A stretch of DNA of 64,000 nucleotides from contig JAWSUT010000004.1 in assembly GCA_033549345.1 (NCBI GenBank), positions 1 to 64,000 of the forward strand, in the 5' to 3' direction. Source of the DNA: JAWSUT01 sp033549345 (GTDB lineage Bacteria > Bacillota > Dethiobacteria > Dethiobacterales > Dethiobacteraceae). The notes under the pieces are model-generated. The model saw only the letters and a list, made by a program, of their open reading frames with translations, was not told the origin of the DNA and did not search any database. Below, piece after piece: positions 34,115 through 43,264 of this stretch. Positions within the stretch are counted from its first letter, which is position 1. The number at the start of each line of letters is the position of its first letter. The position numbers and the translations under genes are program-made.

Positions 34115-35551
34115 TTAGATTTTTTCCAGAATAATCTCCCACGCTTTTTTAAACTGTTCATCAAGCTGCTTCTGCAGCGCATCCAGTTCTTCATCCAGCT
34201 TTTCTCTTGTTTCGTTATTGACTGTGCCTGTAACCGTCAGGCCGTGTTTGGACTGGAAGGAACGAATGGCCTGTTCCGTTGCTCTGTCATAGATGCCTGT
34301 CTCGTCAACATTATATTTTAGAGCAAGCAGCATCTTTTGCAAAAACAGGACATTGGTGTTTTCATCCCCCGGGTTCAGGTCGCTGACGACTCTGTGGTAG
34401 GTCATATAAAACTCTTCCGGCAGTTCCACAGTCACATCGGGTTCCAGCCCCTCACCGTGAATGTCACGTCCCTCAGGTGTTGTATATTTTGCCATGGTAT
34501 AGCGCAGGCCCGTACTGTTTGCCAGTTCTTCCAGGTGCTGCACCGTAGCCTTGCCGTACGTTTTTGTCCCCACAAGTGTGGCAGTCTTGGTATCCTGGAA
34601 AGCGCCGGCGATAATTTCTGAAGCAGACGCACTGGCGCCGTTTACAAGCACAACAACCGGGTAGGGTTTCTCTACGCCGTAGGAGCGGTACGTATTGACA
34701 ATAGTGCCGTCACGGTCCACCACATGGGTAATCGGTCCGGCGGGAAGCAGTTCCTGGCCCACTTTAATAGCCTCGGTAAGCAGACCGCCCGGATTATCCC
34801 TCAAGTCTAAGATGAGCCCCTTCATGCCCTGTGTTTCCAGTTCCAACAGGCCTTTGCGGAAGTCCTCACCGGTGTGATCGTCAAACGAGGTGATTTCAAT
34901 ATAACCGATATTGTTTTCCAGCATTTCGGGAAATACGCTGGGCAGGACAATATTGCCGCGGATAATTTCAAATGTCAGAGGCCTGTCTTCGCCGTCACGC
35001 TCCACTGTGAGTGTGACCGGCGTCCCCTCGGGCCCGCGCATTAGCTTAACAGCTTCCATGGTGGTAATACCGATAATATCTTCGCCGTCTACTTCCACAA
35101 TCCGGTCACCGGACAGCAGGCCGGCCCTTTCACCAGGAGTATTCTTAATGGGAGAAATCACTGTAATATAATCATCTACCGAATTAATTTCAATGCCGAT
35201 TCCCGAGAAGGATCCATCGATTTTTATCATCATTTCTTCCCAGTGAGACGGATCCAGGAAGCTGGTCTGCGGGTCGTCAAGCGATTCCACCATACCCTGA
35301 ATCGCCGCATTAATTAAATCTTCCTCCGATACTTCATCCAGATAACGGTCTGTGAGAATATCCAGGACATCAAGAAATGCCTGTAGTTCTTCCCTTACCT
35401 CATCTTCATTGCCCTGATCTACAGATGCAGGCGGAGGGGTAGCCACTCTCCACCGGTAAGCGTGCCTGGTTAGCCGATACGTTACTGCATTGCTGACAAT
35501 GAGCAGGAGCACCAGAAACAACGCTGTTCTCTTCTTCAAAGAACACACCAA
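34115..35551 (-). CDS. C-terminal processing peptidase, S41 family
   Basis: A 478-residue exported serine protease. An N-terminal signal anchor (about 8-25), a PDZ domain (about 110-200), the S41 catalytic domain with Ser in NGASASASE and Lys in YGKATVQ, and a C-terminal peptidoglycan-binding domain (about 400-465) follow in order. This is the CtpA/CtpB layout; B. subtilis CtpB activates sigma-K processing in sporulation and sits at the same place. The start codon is unclear: TTG 35551 and GTG 35548 both lack a strong ribosome-binding site. Confidence 0.9.
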   Translation of the reverse strand: MVCSLKKRTALFLVLLLIVSNAVTYRLTRHAYRWRVATPPPASVDQGNEDEVREELQAFLDVLDILTDRYLDEVSEEDLINAAIQGMVESLDDPQTSFLDPSHWEEMMIKIDGSFSGIGIEINSVDDYITVISPIKNTPGERAGLLSGDRIVEVDGEDIIGITTMEAVKLMRGPEGTPVTLTVERDGEDRPLTFEIIRGNIVLPSVFPEMLENNIGYIEITSFDDHTGEDFRKGLLELETQGMKGLILDLRDNPGGLLTEAIKVGQELLPAGPITHVVDRDGTIVNTYRSYGVEKPYPVVVLVNGASASASEIIAGAFQDTKTATLVGTKTYGKATVQHLEELANSTGLRYTMAKYTTPEGRDIHGEGLEPDVTVELPEEFYMTYHRVVSDLNPGDENTNVLFLQKMLLALKYNVDETGIYDRATEQAIRSFQSKHGLTVTGTVNNETREKLDEELDALQKQLDEQFKKAWEIILEKI

Positions 35552-35584
35552 CTTTCAGCCAAGTATTTTTCGTCACTAATTCTC

Positions 35585-35613
35585 ATTATAAACCTATTGG
35601 GCTGAATAATCCA
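35585..35613 (-). promoter_or_regulatory. Possible promoter of ctp-minJ
   Basis: TATAAT (35590-35585) with a weak -35 TGGATT 17 bp upstream on the minus strand, between the M23 peptidase terminator and ctp. Confidence 0.4.
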
Positions 35614-35646
35614 CCATGATTTCCTGCAGAAACATCCTCTAAATCA

Positions 35647-35681
35647 GGAAAAAACAACCCGGGCACATAGAGTGCCCGGGT
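35647..35681 (-). terminator. Terminator after the M23 peptidase gene
   Basis: ACCCGGGCAC and GTGCCCGGGT form a perfect 10-bp stem, followed by TGTTTTTTCC on the minus strand. Confidence 0.88.
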
Positions 35682-35696
35682 GTAGTCGTCACAAAT

Positions 35697-36884
35697 TTAT
35701 CTGATATACGGCATCGGATTGACGCGTTCTCCGTTGACACGGACCTCAAAATGCACGTGCGGTCCGGTGGAGTAACCGGTAGACCCTATGATAGCGATGG
35801 CCTGTCCTTTGGCCACGCTTTGGCCGTTTGCCACCAGGAATCCGTGAGTATGCGCATATACGGTGGCGATACCATCGCCGTGGTCAACAATAACCAAATT
35901 ACCGTAACCGCTGCCATACCTGTATGTATAGGCAACTCCGGAATCCACAGCGACTAGGTTAACCGGTGAGCCTGTATATGAGCTGGAAGCGGGCCAGCGG
36001 CTGCGGGGAATACCGATATCGACACCGCCGTGGAACGTTCCTGCTCTGCCGGTAATCGGATCGCGTCGGTATCCGTAGTTTGAGGTGATCCAGGCCGTTC
36101 CGAACTCGGGAACAGGCCAGATCATTTGCCCCGATCCGCGCGACGGCACGCCGCGCTGTGCTGCCTGCAGGGTCTTAATGATTGAATCAAGCTGCTTGGC
36201 TTCCGCCTCCAGCTTTTTTATTTCTTTGTTTGTATTATTGTAATCTTCCTGCAGTGCCGCCATCAGTTGCCTTTGCTCGGAGGCCTTGGCCTGCAGTTCC
36301 TGATCCTTGAGCAGGTTCTGGCGGCGCATGACCAACAGTTCCTGGCGCCGTTCCTCCAGCGCTTCCTTCATACCCACGATTCGTTCCCGTTCTGCTTTGA
36401 CCTCCCCAAGGAGTACGCGGTCTTCTGCAATTAGCATCTGCATATCGTTGTAGCGTGTCAGAAACTCAGCAAACGAAGAACTGGAGAACAATACATCCAG
36501 ATAACTGGTCTTACCGTTTTCATATATCGCCCGCAGCCTGACGGCCAGTACCTGGTCGACGATTTCGATTTGTTCTTCAGCCTCGGCCAATTCCGCTTCC
36601 GTCTCAGTAATCTGCTGTTCGGTAGATTTTACTTTAGCTGCCAGGGAACGCAGTTCTGCCTTAATGACATTCATTTCCCCTTCCAGCAGTCTGATTTCCT
36701 TTAATATTTTGTCCTGTTCCTGCTTGTTTTGACTTAAATCCTGCTTCCGCTGGTTAATATCGCTTTTTACACCACTCAGTTCCTGCTGCTTTTGGTCAAT
36801 TTGATTGGCGAATACAGGCAGTATACCCACCAGGAGAAAGAGTGACGCTGCAAATAAAATGAATGCCGCTTTTTTCTTAGACAA
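35697..36884 (-). CDS. EnvC/PcsB-type murein hydrolase with M23 domain
   Basis: A 395-residue exported protein. A signal peptide (about 1-26, cut after VFANQ region) is followed by a long coiled coil (about 27-255) and a C-terminal M23 (LytM) domain. The zinc ligands HGGVD and HVHFE are all present, so it should be catalytically competent, unlike E. coli EnvC. Direct linkage to ftsE-ftsX upstream, 19 bp from ftsX, indicates a FtsEX-controlled peptidoglycan hydrolase at the division or elongation site. Confidence 0.92.
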   Translation of the reverse strand: MSKKKAAFILFAASLFLLVGILPVFANQIDQKQQELSGVKSDINQRKQDLSQNKQEQDKILKEIRLLEGEMNVIKAELRSLAAKVKSTEQQITETEAELAEAEEQIEIVDQVLAVRLRAIYENGKTSYLDVLFSSSSFAEFLTRYNDMQMLIAEDRVLLGEVKAERERIVGMKEALEERRQELLVMRRQNLLKDQELQAKASEQRQLMAALQEDYNNTNKEIKKLEAEAKQLDSIIKTLQAAQRGVPSRGSGQMIWPVPEFGTAWITSNYGYRRDPITGRAGTFHGGVDIGIPRSRWPASSSYTGSPVNLVAVDSGVAYTYRYGSGYGNLVIVDHGDGIATVYAHTHGFLVANGQSVAKGQAIAIIGSTGYSTGPHVHFEVRVNGERVNPMPYIR

Positions 36885-36903
36885 ACCGTTTCCCTCCTTA
36901 TGC

Positions 36904-37788
36904 TCAGACTCTTAAGAACCGACGTATAGAGATCAGACTGCCAAAGCCGCCAATAGCCGTACCCAGCAGCAGCAGCAGTTTGGCCATTTCATCCAAAACC
37001 ACCTCCGGCGCAACCAGCGGCAGAAAATACATATTGAGGCTTGTCCAGCCCACAGCTTCACCGTAAATATACATTAACATCAGAGTAGGAATCAGTGCAC
37101 CGAAGAAGCCAAGAAACACGCCCTCGATTAAAAACGGCCAGCGGATGAACCACTCGGTGGCACCCACATATTTCATGATTTTAATTTCTTTGGAACGCGC
37201 ATTCACCGTCAGGCGAATGGTATTGGCAATGAGAAACATCGCTGTCAGTGCGAGCCCTGCCATAAAAGCCAGCCCGACCCATTGCACAACGCCGGTAAAC
37301 TGGAAAAGCTTACCGACAATTTCCTCCCCATAAACCACTTTGGCAATACCCGGCATCTTCTCCAGTTCGGTGGCTACGGCGGGAATGTCTTCAGGAATAA
37401 TCGTACGGATTTCAAAAGAGTCGCGAAGTGGGTTGCGCCCGTCCTCTTCATAGCCATCCACCAGTTCGCCAAGCTCTTCTTTAAGCCGGTCCAGCGCCTC
37501 TTCACGTGTTACAAAGCGAACTTCCTCAATCTGAGTCATCTGAATCAGTGCAATCCGAATGGCATCCACTTCATCCGGTGCCACCGTTTCATCCACATAC
37601 GCAATGATTTCAACCTGACCTTTAATATCTTCGGTAATCTGTTCCACATTAATATTTAAGAGCATAAAGCTGCCCAGAATAAACAAAGTAACAGCCACCA
37701 CAGCAATGGAGGCAAAACTCATCCAACCGTTTCGGAAAATACTGCGAAAAGCTTCTTTGATGTAGTAGACCCAGTTTCTAATTAACAT
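36904..37788 (-). CDS. ftsX: Cell division protein FtsX
   Basis: A 294-residue membrane protein with four transmembrane segments (about 20-45, and three between 170 and 290) and a large external loop (about 50-165) that engages a murein hydrolase. ATG 37788 lies inside the end of ftsE (11-base overlap), preceded by GGAGGGGAG. The frame is open further upstream but within ftsE. With FtsE it forms an ABC-type complex that gates the adjacent M23 hydrolase. Confidence 0.94.
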   Translation of the reverse strand: MLIRNWVYYIKEAFRSIFRNGWMSFASIAVVAVTLFILGSFMLLNINVEQITEDIKGQVEIIAYVDETVAPDEVDAIRIALIQMTQIEEVRFVTREEALDRLKEELGELVDGYEEDGRNPLRDSFEIRTIIPEDIPAVATELEKMPGIAKVVYGEEIVGKLFQFTGVVQWVGLAFMAGLALTAMFLIANTIRLTVNARSKEIKIMKYVGATEWFIRWPFLIEGVFLGFFGALIPTLMLMYIYGEAVGWTSLNMYFLPLVAPEVVLDEMAKLLLLLGTAIGGFGSLISIRRFLRV

Positions 37789-38467
37789 GTTGGCAGTATA
37801 CTCCCCTCCGCTCGTCGCGGACAACTTTACCGCTGTCCAGAACAAGGACCCGTTGCCGCATCGCATCCACAACATCCTTGTCATGCGTGGCCATTAAGAT
37901 GGTTGTACCCCGAATATTTATGGTTTTCAAAAGATCAATAATCCCTTTGGACGTTTTCGGGTCCAGATTGCCGGTTGGTTCATCGGCAATAATCAGGGTA
38001 GGCTGGTTGACAATGGCCCGTGCCAGACAAACCCGCTGCTGCTCCCCGCCGGAAAGCTCGTCGGGTTTCATTTTAACCTTAGAACCCAAACCCACCATAT
38101 CCAGCGCTTCAGGGACACGGCGGCGGATATCCCGGGGAGAACATCCGATAACCTGCATCGCAAAGGCTACATTATCGTAGACACTCCGGTTTTCCAGTAA
38201 TCGAAAATCCTGGAACACCACGCCAACATTCCGGCGAAAAAGAGGGACTTCCCTCCGTCTTAACCGGGTGATATCACGACCCTGTATTTTAATACTGCCG
38301 GAACTCGGCAGAAATTCGCGGCAAATCAGTCGGATCAGCGTAGACTTCCCTGCACCGCTTTCACCAACCACAAACACAAACTCTCCACGCTCAATCTCTA
38401 CATTTATCTCTTTCAACGCGGCTACACCGTTAGGATAGACTTTTGATACGCGCTGAACCTCTATCAT
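37778..38467 (-). CDS. ftsE: Cell division ATP-binding protein FtsE
   Basis: A 229-residue ABC ATPase. Walker A is GESGAGKSTLIR, the signature is LSGGEQQRVCLARA, Walker B is LIIADEPTG, and the switch His is in MATHDKD. The start ATG 38467 follows AGGGAGTG; the upstream open frame to 38653 has no site. A TATAAT at 38533-38528 is a plausible -10. First gene of ftsE-ftsX-M23, divergent from korA. The 247 bp between the two genes hold no other ORF. Confidence 0.95.
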   Translation of the reverse strand: MIEVQRVSKVYPNGVAALKEINVEIERGEFVFVVGESGAGKSTLIRLICREFLPSSGSIKIQGRDITRLRRREVPLFRRNVGVVFQDFRLLENRSVYDNVAFAMQVIGCSPRDIRRRVPEALDMVGLGSKVKMKPDELSGGEQQRVCLARAIVNQPTLIIADEPTGNLDPKTSKGIIDLLKTINIRGTTILMATHDKDVVDAMRQRVLVLDSGKVVRDERRGVYCQHVN

Positions 38468-38714
38468 GCTGTTCGGGTCACTCCCTGTTCCCGCCCTAAA
38501 AAAGCGATAAATTTTTCTTAACAGAAGATTATAATTTCTTATCATGCACTTAACATAAATTCGACGGTGAACTATAAAAACCTTTTTAATAAGCCATTTT
38601 TTTACCTTATTTTTGCAAACTTTCTCCAACTGCTGCCTTTTTTGTCCGGTCACGACAGAAAGGATTTTTGCCAGTACAGGCGAAGAGGTAAATTATGAAG
38701 GAGGGAACAATAAC

Positions 38715-40397
38715 ATGAATATCCTCATCGGCGGAGCTGCCGGCCAGGGGATGGATACCATCGCTCACCTGCTGGGCAAGGTTCTGGCAAGAGAAGGCTA
38801 TGGTGTCCACTCCGCAAAAGACTACATGTCGCGTGTACGGGGCGGACATAATTTCACGCGTCTCCGTGTAGACATAAAAACGCCCTGGTGCGCAAAACAG
38901 AAGATCGACATCCTGATTGCACTTAATGAAGAAACATATCGCATCCACCGCAGTGACCTAACGAAAGAGGGACGCATGATCTTTGATCCGGGCCAGTTTT
39001 CCCCTCCCGCAGAAAAAGGCGTACCCGTTCCCCTACAGGCCCTGGCTAAAGAAAACGGCAGTAAAATTATGGCCAATACCGTTGCCGTTGGTGCCGCTTT
39101 GTCCCTTCTGGGCCTGGAGACGGCCAGTACTGAATCCCTGCTGAAAGAACTGTTTAACGAAGATATTGCCCGGCAGAACATGGCTGCGCTGCGGGCAGGC
39201 TATGATGAGGCTGCCCAATACTGCGGTTCCTGTTTTTCACTGCCCGGGAAAGAAGACAGACAAAGACAGATTTACTTAGACGGCAATCAGTTGCTGGGCA
39301 TGGCTTCCCTGGCCAGCGGCTGCCGTTTCCTTGCCGCCTATCCCATGACACCGGCCACCGGCATCATGTCTTACCTGGCCGGCAAACAGGCAGACCATAC
39401 TTTGGTGGTAGAGCAGGCCGAAGATGAAATTGCTGCCATTAATATGACTCTGGGTGCATCGTATGCCGGTGCACGCTCCATGACCTGTACATCCGGCGGC
39501 GGTTTCGCCCTGATGGTGGAAGGCCTCTCCCTGGCAGGTATGACAGAAACCCCTGTTGTCATTGCTCTGGCCATGCGACCCGGCCCGGCCACAGGGCTGC
39601 CGACCCGCACGGAACAGGGGGATCTGGATTTTGCCCTTTATGCAGGCCATGGAGAATTCCCCCGCGCTGTCCTTTGCGCCACCCATCTGGAAGACGCCTT
39701 TTACCGCATGAACAAAGCGTTTGACCTGGCCGAGAAATACCAAATTCCCGTACTGTTCCTCACGGACCAGAATTTCGCCGATACGGCCCGTACTGTTCCG
39801 CTGTTTGACTTTACCCGTCTGCGCTATAACAGGTATCTGGCGGACGAAGAAAGCCTTGAACGCCCCTATCAGCGCTATCGCCTGACAAAAGACGGTGTAT
39901 CACCACGGGCTCTGCCCGGTCAGTTCAGCGATGAAACGGTATTAGCGGACAGCGACGAACACGATACAAACGGCAATATTATCGAGGATGCTGAGACCCG
40001 GCGCCTGATGGCCGAAAAAAGATTGCGGAAAATGGAGTTTCTCGCCTCTGAAATGGATGAACCGCTCCTTCTTGGAGCAGAGGAAGGCGATACCCTGCTG
40101 ATTGGCTGGGGTTCCACCTTCGGAGCCCTGCGGGAAGCTTCCGGGTTGCTCACTCAAACAGGCAAAAAGGTAACTCATATTCACTTCACCGACCTTTGGC
40201 CTCTGCCGGTCACTACAATCACCCGCATCTTTGCCAACTTTAACGAGAGAATCTGTGTGGAGAATAATGCCACAGGGCAGTTTGCCGCCCTGCTGCGACG
40301 TGAAGCCGGCCTGGTGACAGACCGGGAAATTCTTAAATTCGACGGCCGCCCGTTTATGGCGGAAGACATTGTGCGGGAGGTGGAAAAAGATGTGTAA
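38715..40397 (+). CDS. 2-oxoacid:ferredoxin oxidoreductase, fused gamma-alpha subunit
   Basis: A 560-residue subunit with an N-terminal gamma domain (about 1-180; GGAAGQGMDTIAHLLGK) fused to the pyrimidine-binding alpha domain (about 190-560; LVVEQAEDEIAAINMTLGASYAGAR). This is the KorA-type layout used for 2-oxoglutarate or other 2-oxoacids. It converts a 2-oxoacid and CoA to acyl-CoA with reduction of ferredoxin. ATG 38715 has GAAGGAGG upstream. The actual 2-oxoacid is not evident. The beta subunit gene overlaps its end. Confidence 0.92.
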   Translation: MNILIGGAAGQGMDTIAHLLGKVLAREGYGVHSAKDYMSRVRGGHNFTRLRVDIKTPWCAKQKIDILIALNEETYRIHRSDLTKEGRMIFDPGQFSPPAEKGVPVPLQALAKENGSKIMANTVAVGAALSLLGLETASTESLLKELFNEDIARQNMAALRAGYDEAAQYCGSCFSLPGKEDRQRQIYLDGNQLLGMASLASGCRFLAAYPMTPATGIMSYLAGKQADHTLVVEQAEDEIAAINMTLGASYAGARSMTCTSGGGFALMVEGLSLAGMTETPVVIALAMRPGPATGLPTRTEQGDLDFALYAGHGEFPRAVLCATHLEDAFYRMNKAFDLAEKYQIPVLFLTDQNFADTARTVPLFDFTRLRYNRYLADEESLERPYQRYRLTKDGVSPRALPGQFSDETVLADSDEHDTNGNIIEDAETRRLMAEKRLRKMEFLASEMDEPLLLGAEEGDTLLIGWGSTFGALREASGLLTQTGKKVTHIHFTDLWPLPVTTITRIFANFNERICVENNATGQFAALLRREAGLVTDREILKFDGRPFMAEDIVREVEKDV

Positions 40398-41238
40398 AGC
40401 AGCAGACTATCTGGTAAACGAAACGGCGTGGTGCCCCGGCTGCGGCAACTTTCCCATTCGTGAAGCACTGGCTGAAGCACTGGCCGAACTGGGCCTTCCC
40501 CATCACCGAGTCCTGCTTTGTTCCGGAATTGGCCAGGCAGCCAAGATGCCTCACTATATCAGGGTAAACGGCTTCAACGGCTTGCACGGCCGCGCGCTGC
40601 CCCCCGCCGTGGGTGCCCGTGTGGCCAATACCTCCCTGAAAGTCATTGTGGAATCGGGGGACGGCGACACCTACGGTGAAGGGGGTAACCACTTCATCCA
40701 CAACATCCGCCGCAATCCGGACCTCGCCCATTTTGTCCACAACAATCAGGTCTACGGCCTGACGAAAGGGCAGGCCAGCCCTACAAGCGAGGAAGGAATG
40801 AAAACCGGTGTCCAAACCTTCGGCGTCATCCTGCCTCCCTTCAACCCGCTGACAACAGCACTTGTTACCGGCGCCGGCTTTGTGGCCCGCTGCTTTTCCG
40901 GTGAAAAGGATCATCTGAAGGAAACGATGAAGCAGGCAATAGAATTCCCCGGCTATGCTCTGGTGGATATCCTGCAGCCCTGTGTGTCTTTCAATAAGCT
41001 TAACACCTACCGTTGGTATAAAAAGCGCGTTTACAGGCCGGAGGGCCATGATCCCTCCGACTGGCAGTCCGCCCTGAAGCTGGCGCAGGAGTGGGGAGAT
41101 CAAATTCCCATCGGCGTCCTCTACAGTGTACCGCGCCCCACTTTTGAATCCCATTTTCCCGTACTGGCCGGAGACCCCCTGGCTACCAGGCCTTTCGACC
41201 CGGTGTCGCTGGCCGGCATTCAGGATGAATTCCTCTAA
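40390..41238 (+). CDS. 2-oxoacid:ferredoxin oxidoreductase, beta subunit
   Basis: A 282-residue thiamine-pyrophosphate-binding subunit. CPGCG near residue 16 and GDGDTYGEGGNHF near 92 (the GDG…N motif for Mg-TPP) are intact. There is no separate ferredoxin-like delta subunit in the operon, so iron-sulfur binding depends on the four-Cys set of the beta chain and an external ferredoxin. ATG 40390 overlaps the alpha gene by eight bases. A bidirectional terminator follows. Confidence 0.92.
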   Translation: MCKAADYLVNETAWCPGCGNFPIREALAEALAELGLPHHRVLLCSGIGQAAKMPHYIRVNGFNGLHGRALPPAVGARVANTSLKVIVESGDGDTYGEGGNHFIHNIRRNPDLAHFVHNNQVYGLTKGQASPTSEEGMKTGVQTFGVILPPFNPLTTALVTGAGFVARCFSGEKDHLKETMKQAIEFPGYALVDILQPCVSFNKLNTYRWYKKRVYRPEGHDPSDWQSALKLAQEWGDQIPIGVLYSVPRPTFESHFPVLAGDPLATRPFDPVSLAGIQDEFL

Positions 41239-41243
41239 AAACG

Positions 41244-41284
41244 AAAAGAAGCGGCAAGGCTCACACCTTGCCGCTTCTTCTTAC
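41244..41284. terminator. Bidirectional terminator
   Basis: GAAGCGGCAAGG and CCTTGCCGCTTC form a perfect 12-bp stem; the minus-strand read ends in TTTTCGTTTTT and the plus read in TTCTTACTT. It serves the convergent korAB and yitT-like genes. Confidence 0.88.
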
Positions 41285-41288
41285 TTAG

Positions 41289-42131
41289 TCAGGGTTGTGT
41301 AACTTTAAAGCCTTCGCCCAGCACTTCATGGGCATTGCCGACAATCACAAATGCTTTCTCGTCCACCTGTTCCACAATATTTTTCAGCCGGGGAATTTCA
41401 GACTGTGATACGACGGTCAGTACCATTTCCCTGGCCTGCCCGGTATAGGCGCCTTTCCCGGTCAATATGGTAGCACCCCGGTCCAGGTCCCGCAAAATCT
41501 TTTGCGCAATCTGCTCGGTCTCGCCGGAGATTACCAGGGCAGCCTTACTGTTACTGAGCCCTTCCTGGACAAGATCGATGACCCGACTGGTAACAAACAG
41601 AGAAATCAGGGCATACATGGCCAGCTCGAGATTAAACACAATCCCGGCCAGAGCAGCCACCAGAAAATCAACCCCCAGCAGGCTCTGCCCCATGGTAAAG
41701 CCAAACAGTTTATTTAATACCTGTGCCGCCAGGACGGTGCCTCCTGTGGTGCCGCGCGCCCGGAATACAATGGCAATTCCGACCCCCATAACAATCCCGC
41801 CGTAGAGGGAGGCCAACAGCAGGTCTTCGGTCAGCGTGGGCAAAAAAGCCAGCAGCTCGATCATCACCGACAGTGAAACAGCGCCAAACAACCCTCTGGC
41901 GATAAACCGTAAACCAAACAGCCTGGCCGCAATTAAAAACAACGGCAGATTTAGCAATAAAACGGTTAAACCCACCGGAATCCTCAGCAGGTAAAAAAAG
42001 ATAACGCCAAGGCCACTGATTCCACCGGCTGCAATCTGATTCGGCACCAGAAACATCTGAAAAGCAGCAGCAATCACAGCTGTTCCCAGTAAGACGCCGG
42101 TCACCTCTCTGGCAGCCTGAAATCTGGCCAC
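41289..42131 (-). CDS. YitT-family membrane protein
   Basis: A 280-residue protein with five to six hydrophobic segments in the first ~170 residues (ISGLGVIFFYLLRIPVG, GGIVMGVGIAIVFRARGTTGG) and a C-terminal soluble DUF2179 domain (about 190-275; LTGKGAYTGQAREMVLTVVS). Function in the family is not settled. The start is GTG 42131 with AGGGGG seven bases upstream. It follows prfB by 11 bp. Confidence 0.88.
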   Translation of the reverse strand: MARFQAAREVTGVLLGTAVIAAAFQMFLVPNQIAAGGISGLGVIFFYLLRIPVGLTVLLLNLPLFLIAARLFGLRFIARGLFGAVSLSVMIELLAFLPTLTEDLLLASLYGGIVMGVGIAIVFRARGTTGGTVLAAQVLNKLFGFTMGQSLLGVDFLVAALAGIVFNLELAMYALISLFVTSRVIDLVQEGLSNSKAALVISGETEQIAQKILRDLDRGATILTGKGAYTGQAREMVLTVVSQSEIPRLKNIVEQVDEKAFVIVGNAHEVLGEGFKVTQP

Positions 42132-42142
42132 ATGCGTACCCC

Positions 42143-43256
42143 CTATTGCTTATTTTCTCCGGCGGTCTGCCGCAAATAGGATTCAACCAGTTCATTCAGG
42201 TCTCCGTCCATCACGGCATTGATATTGCCGACCTCCACGCCTGTCCGATGGTCTTTTACCAATGTATATGGCTGGAAAACATACGAACGGATTTGGCTGC
42301 CCCAGGCAATCTCCTTCTGCTCGCCGCGCAAACTGCTTATTTCCTCAGCCTGCTGGCGCTGCATCAGATCCGCCAGCCGCCCCCGCAAAATCTTCATCGC
42401 CCGGTCACGGTTGGCATGCTGCGAACGTTCGTTCTGACACTGCACCACCACACCGGTGGGAAGATGAGTAATCCGAACTGCGGAGTCCGTGGTGTTAACG
42501 TGCTGCCCGCCGGCACCGCTGGCGCGATAGGTGTCAATCTTCAGATCTTCGGGTTTAATATCGATGTCCTGCTCATCATCTTCAATTTCCGGCAGAACAT
42601 CCAGCGAGGCAAAAGACGTGTGGCGCCTTTTGGCCGCGTCAAACGGCGATATCCTCACCAGCCTGTGCACACCGCGCTCCGCTTTCATGTAACCGTAGGC
42701 ATTCTTGCCTTTAATCAGCAGCGTTGCACTTTTAATCCCCGCCTCATCACCCGGTAAAAGGTCAAGTGTTTCTACCTGGTAATTTTTCCTCTCCGCCCAG
42801 CGGGTATACATTCTCAGCAGCATAGCCGCCCAGTCCTGCGACTCTGTACCGCCTGCGCCGGGGTGAATGGAAACAATGGCGCTGTGGCCGTCATAACGCC
42901 CGCGGAAAAGCAGAACCAGCTCCAGCCGGTCCAAATCAGCTCGCAGAGTTTCCACACTTTTTTCGGCATCCGCCCATAACTCACTGTCATCATCTTCTTC
43001 GGCCAGGGCAATAATTACCTCCAGGTCGGCCAGCTTTTCGCGGATAGCTTCAATCGGGTTCACATCGTCACGAAGGGCACTCAGTTCCTGAATGGTTTTC
43101 TGCGCACTTTCCTGGTCAGACCAGAATTCCGGTTCGCCCGTTACCGCTTCCAGTTTGGCAATTTGTTCATTCTTAACAGCAACGTCAAAGTGAAACACTC
43201 ATTTCTGTCAGACGCTCGTGTAATTCTTTGTAAGCCGTTTTAATTTCCGAAGCCAT
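42143..43256 (-). CDS. prfB: Peptide chain release factor 2 (programmed +1 frameshift)
   Basis: A 370-residue RF2 that reads UGA and UAA. Translation starts at ATG 43256 (MASEIKTAYKELHERL…), reaches CTT TGA C at 43190-43184 after 23 codons, and shifts +1 to continue as DVAVKNEQ. The main frame alone would lack the true N-terminus. The main frame has the GGQ motif (SGAGGQHVNTTDSAVRITH) for peptide release and an RF2-type anticodon region. The Shine-Dalgarno-like element that usually lies just upstream of the shift site is not evident. It lies 9 bp after secA, as in other Firmicutes. Confidence 0.96.
43184..43190 (-). other. Programmed frameshift site of prfB
   Basis: On the minus strand CTTTGAC: the in-frame UGA is codon 24, and slippage at CTT moves reading to GAC. 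Low RF2 raises the shift and so the RF2 level, the known autoregulatory loop. Confidence 0.95.
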
Positions 43257-43264
43257 TCTAACAC

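Noticed and set aside
42143..43198. Reading prfB as a shorter gene starting near 43198
   Set aside because: The 23-codon zero frame with its own ATG and the CTTTGAC slip site shows the true start at 43256.
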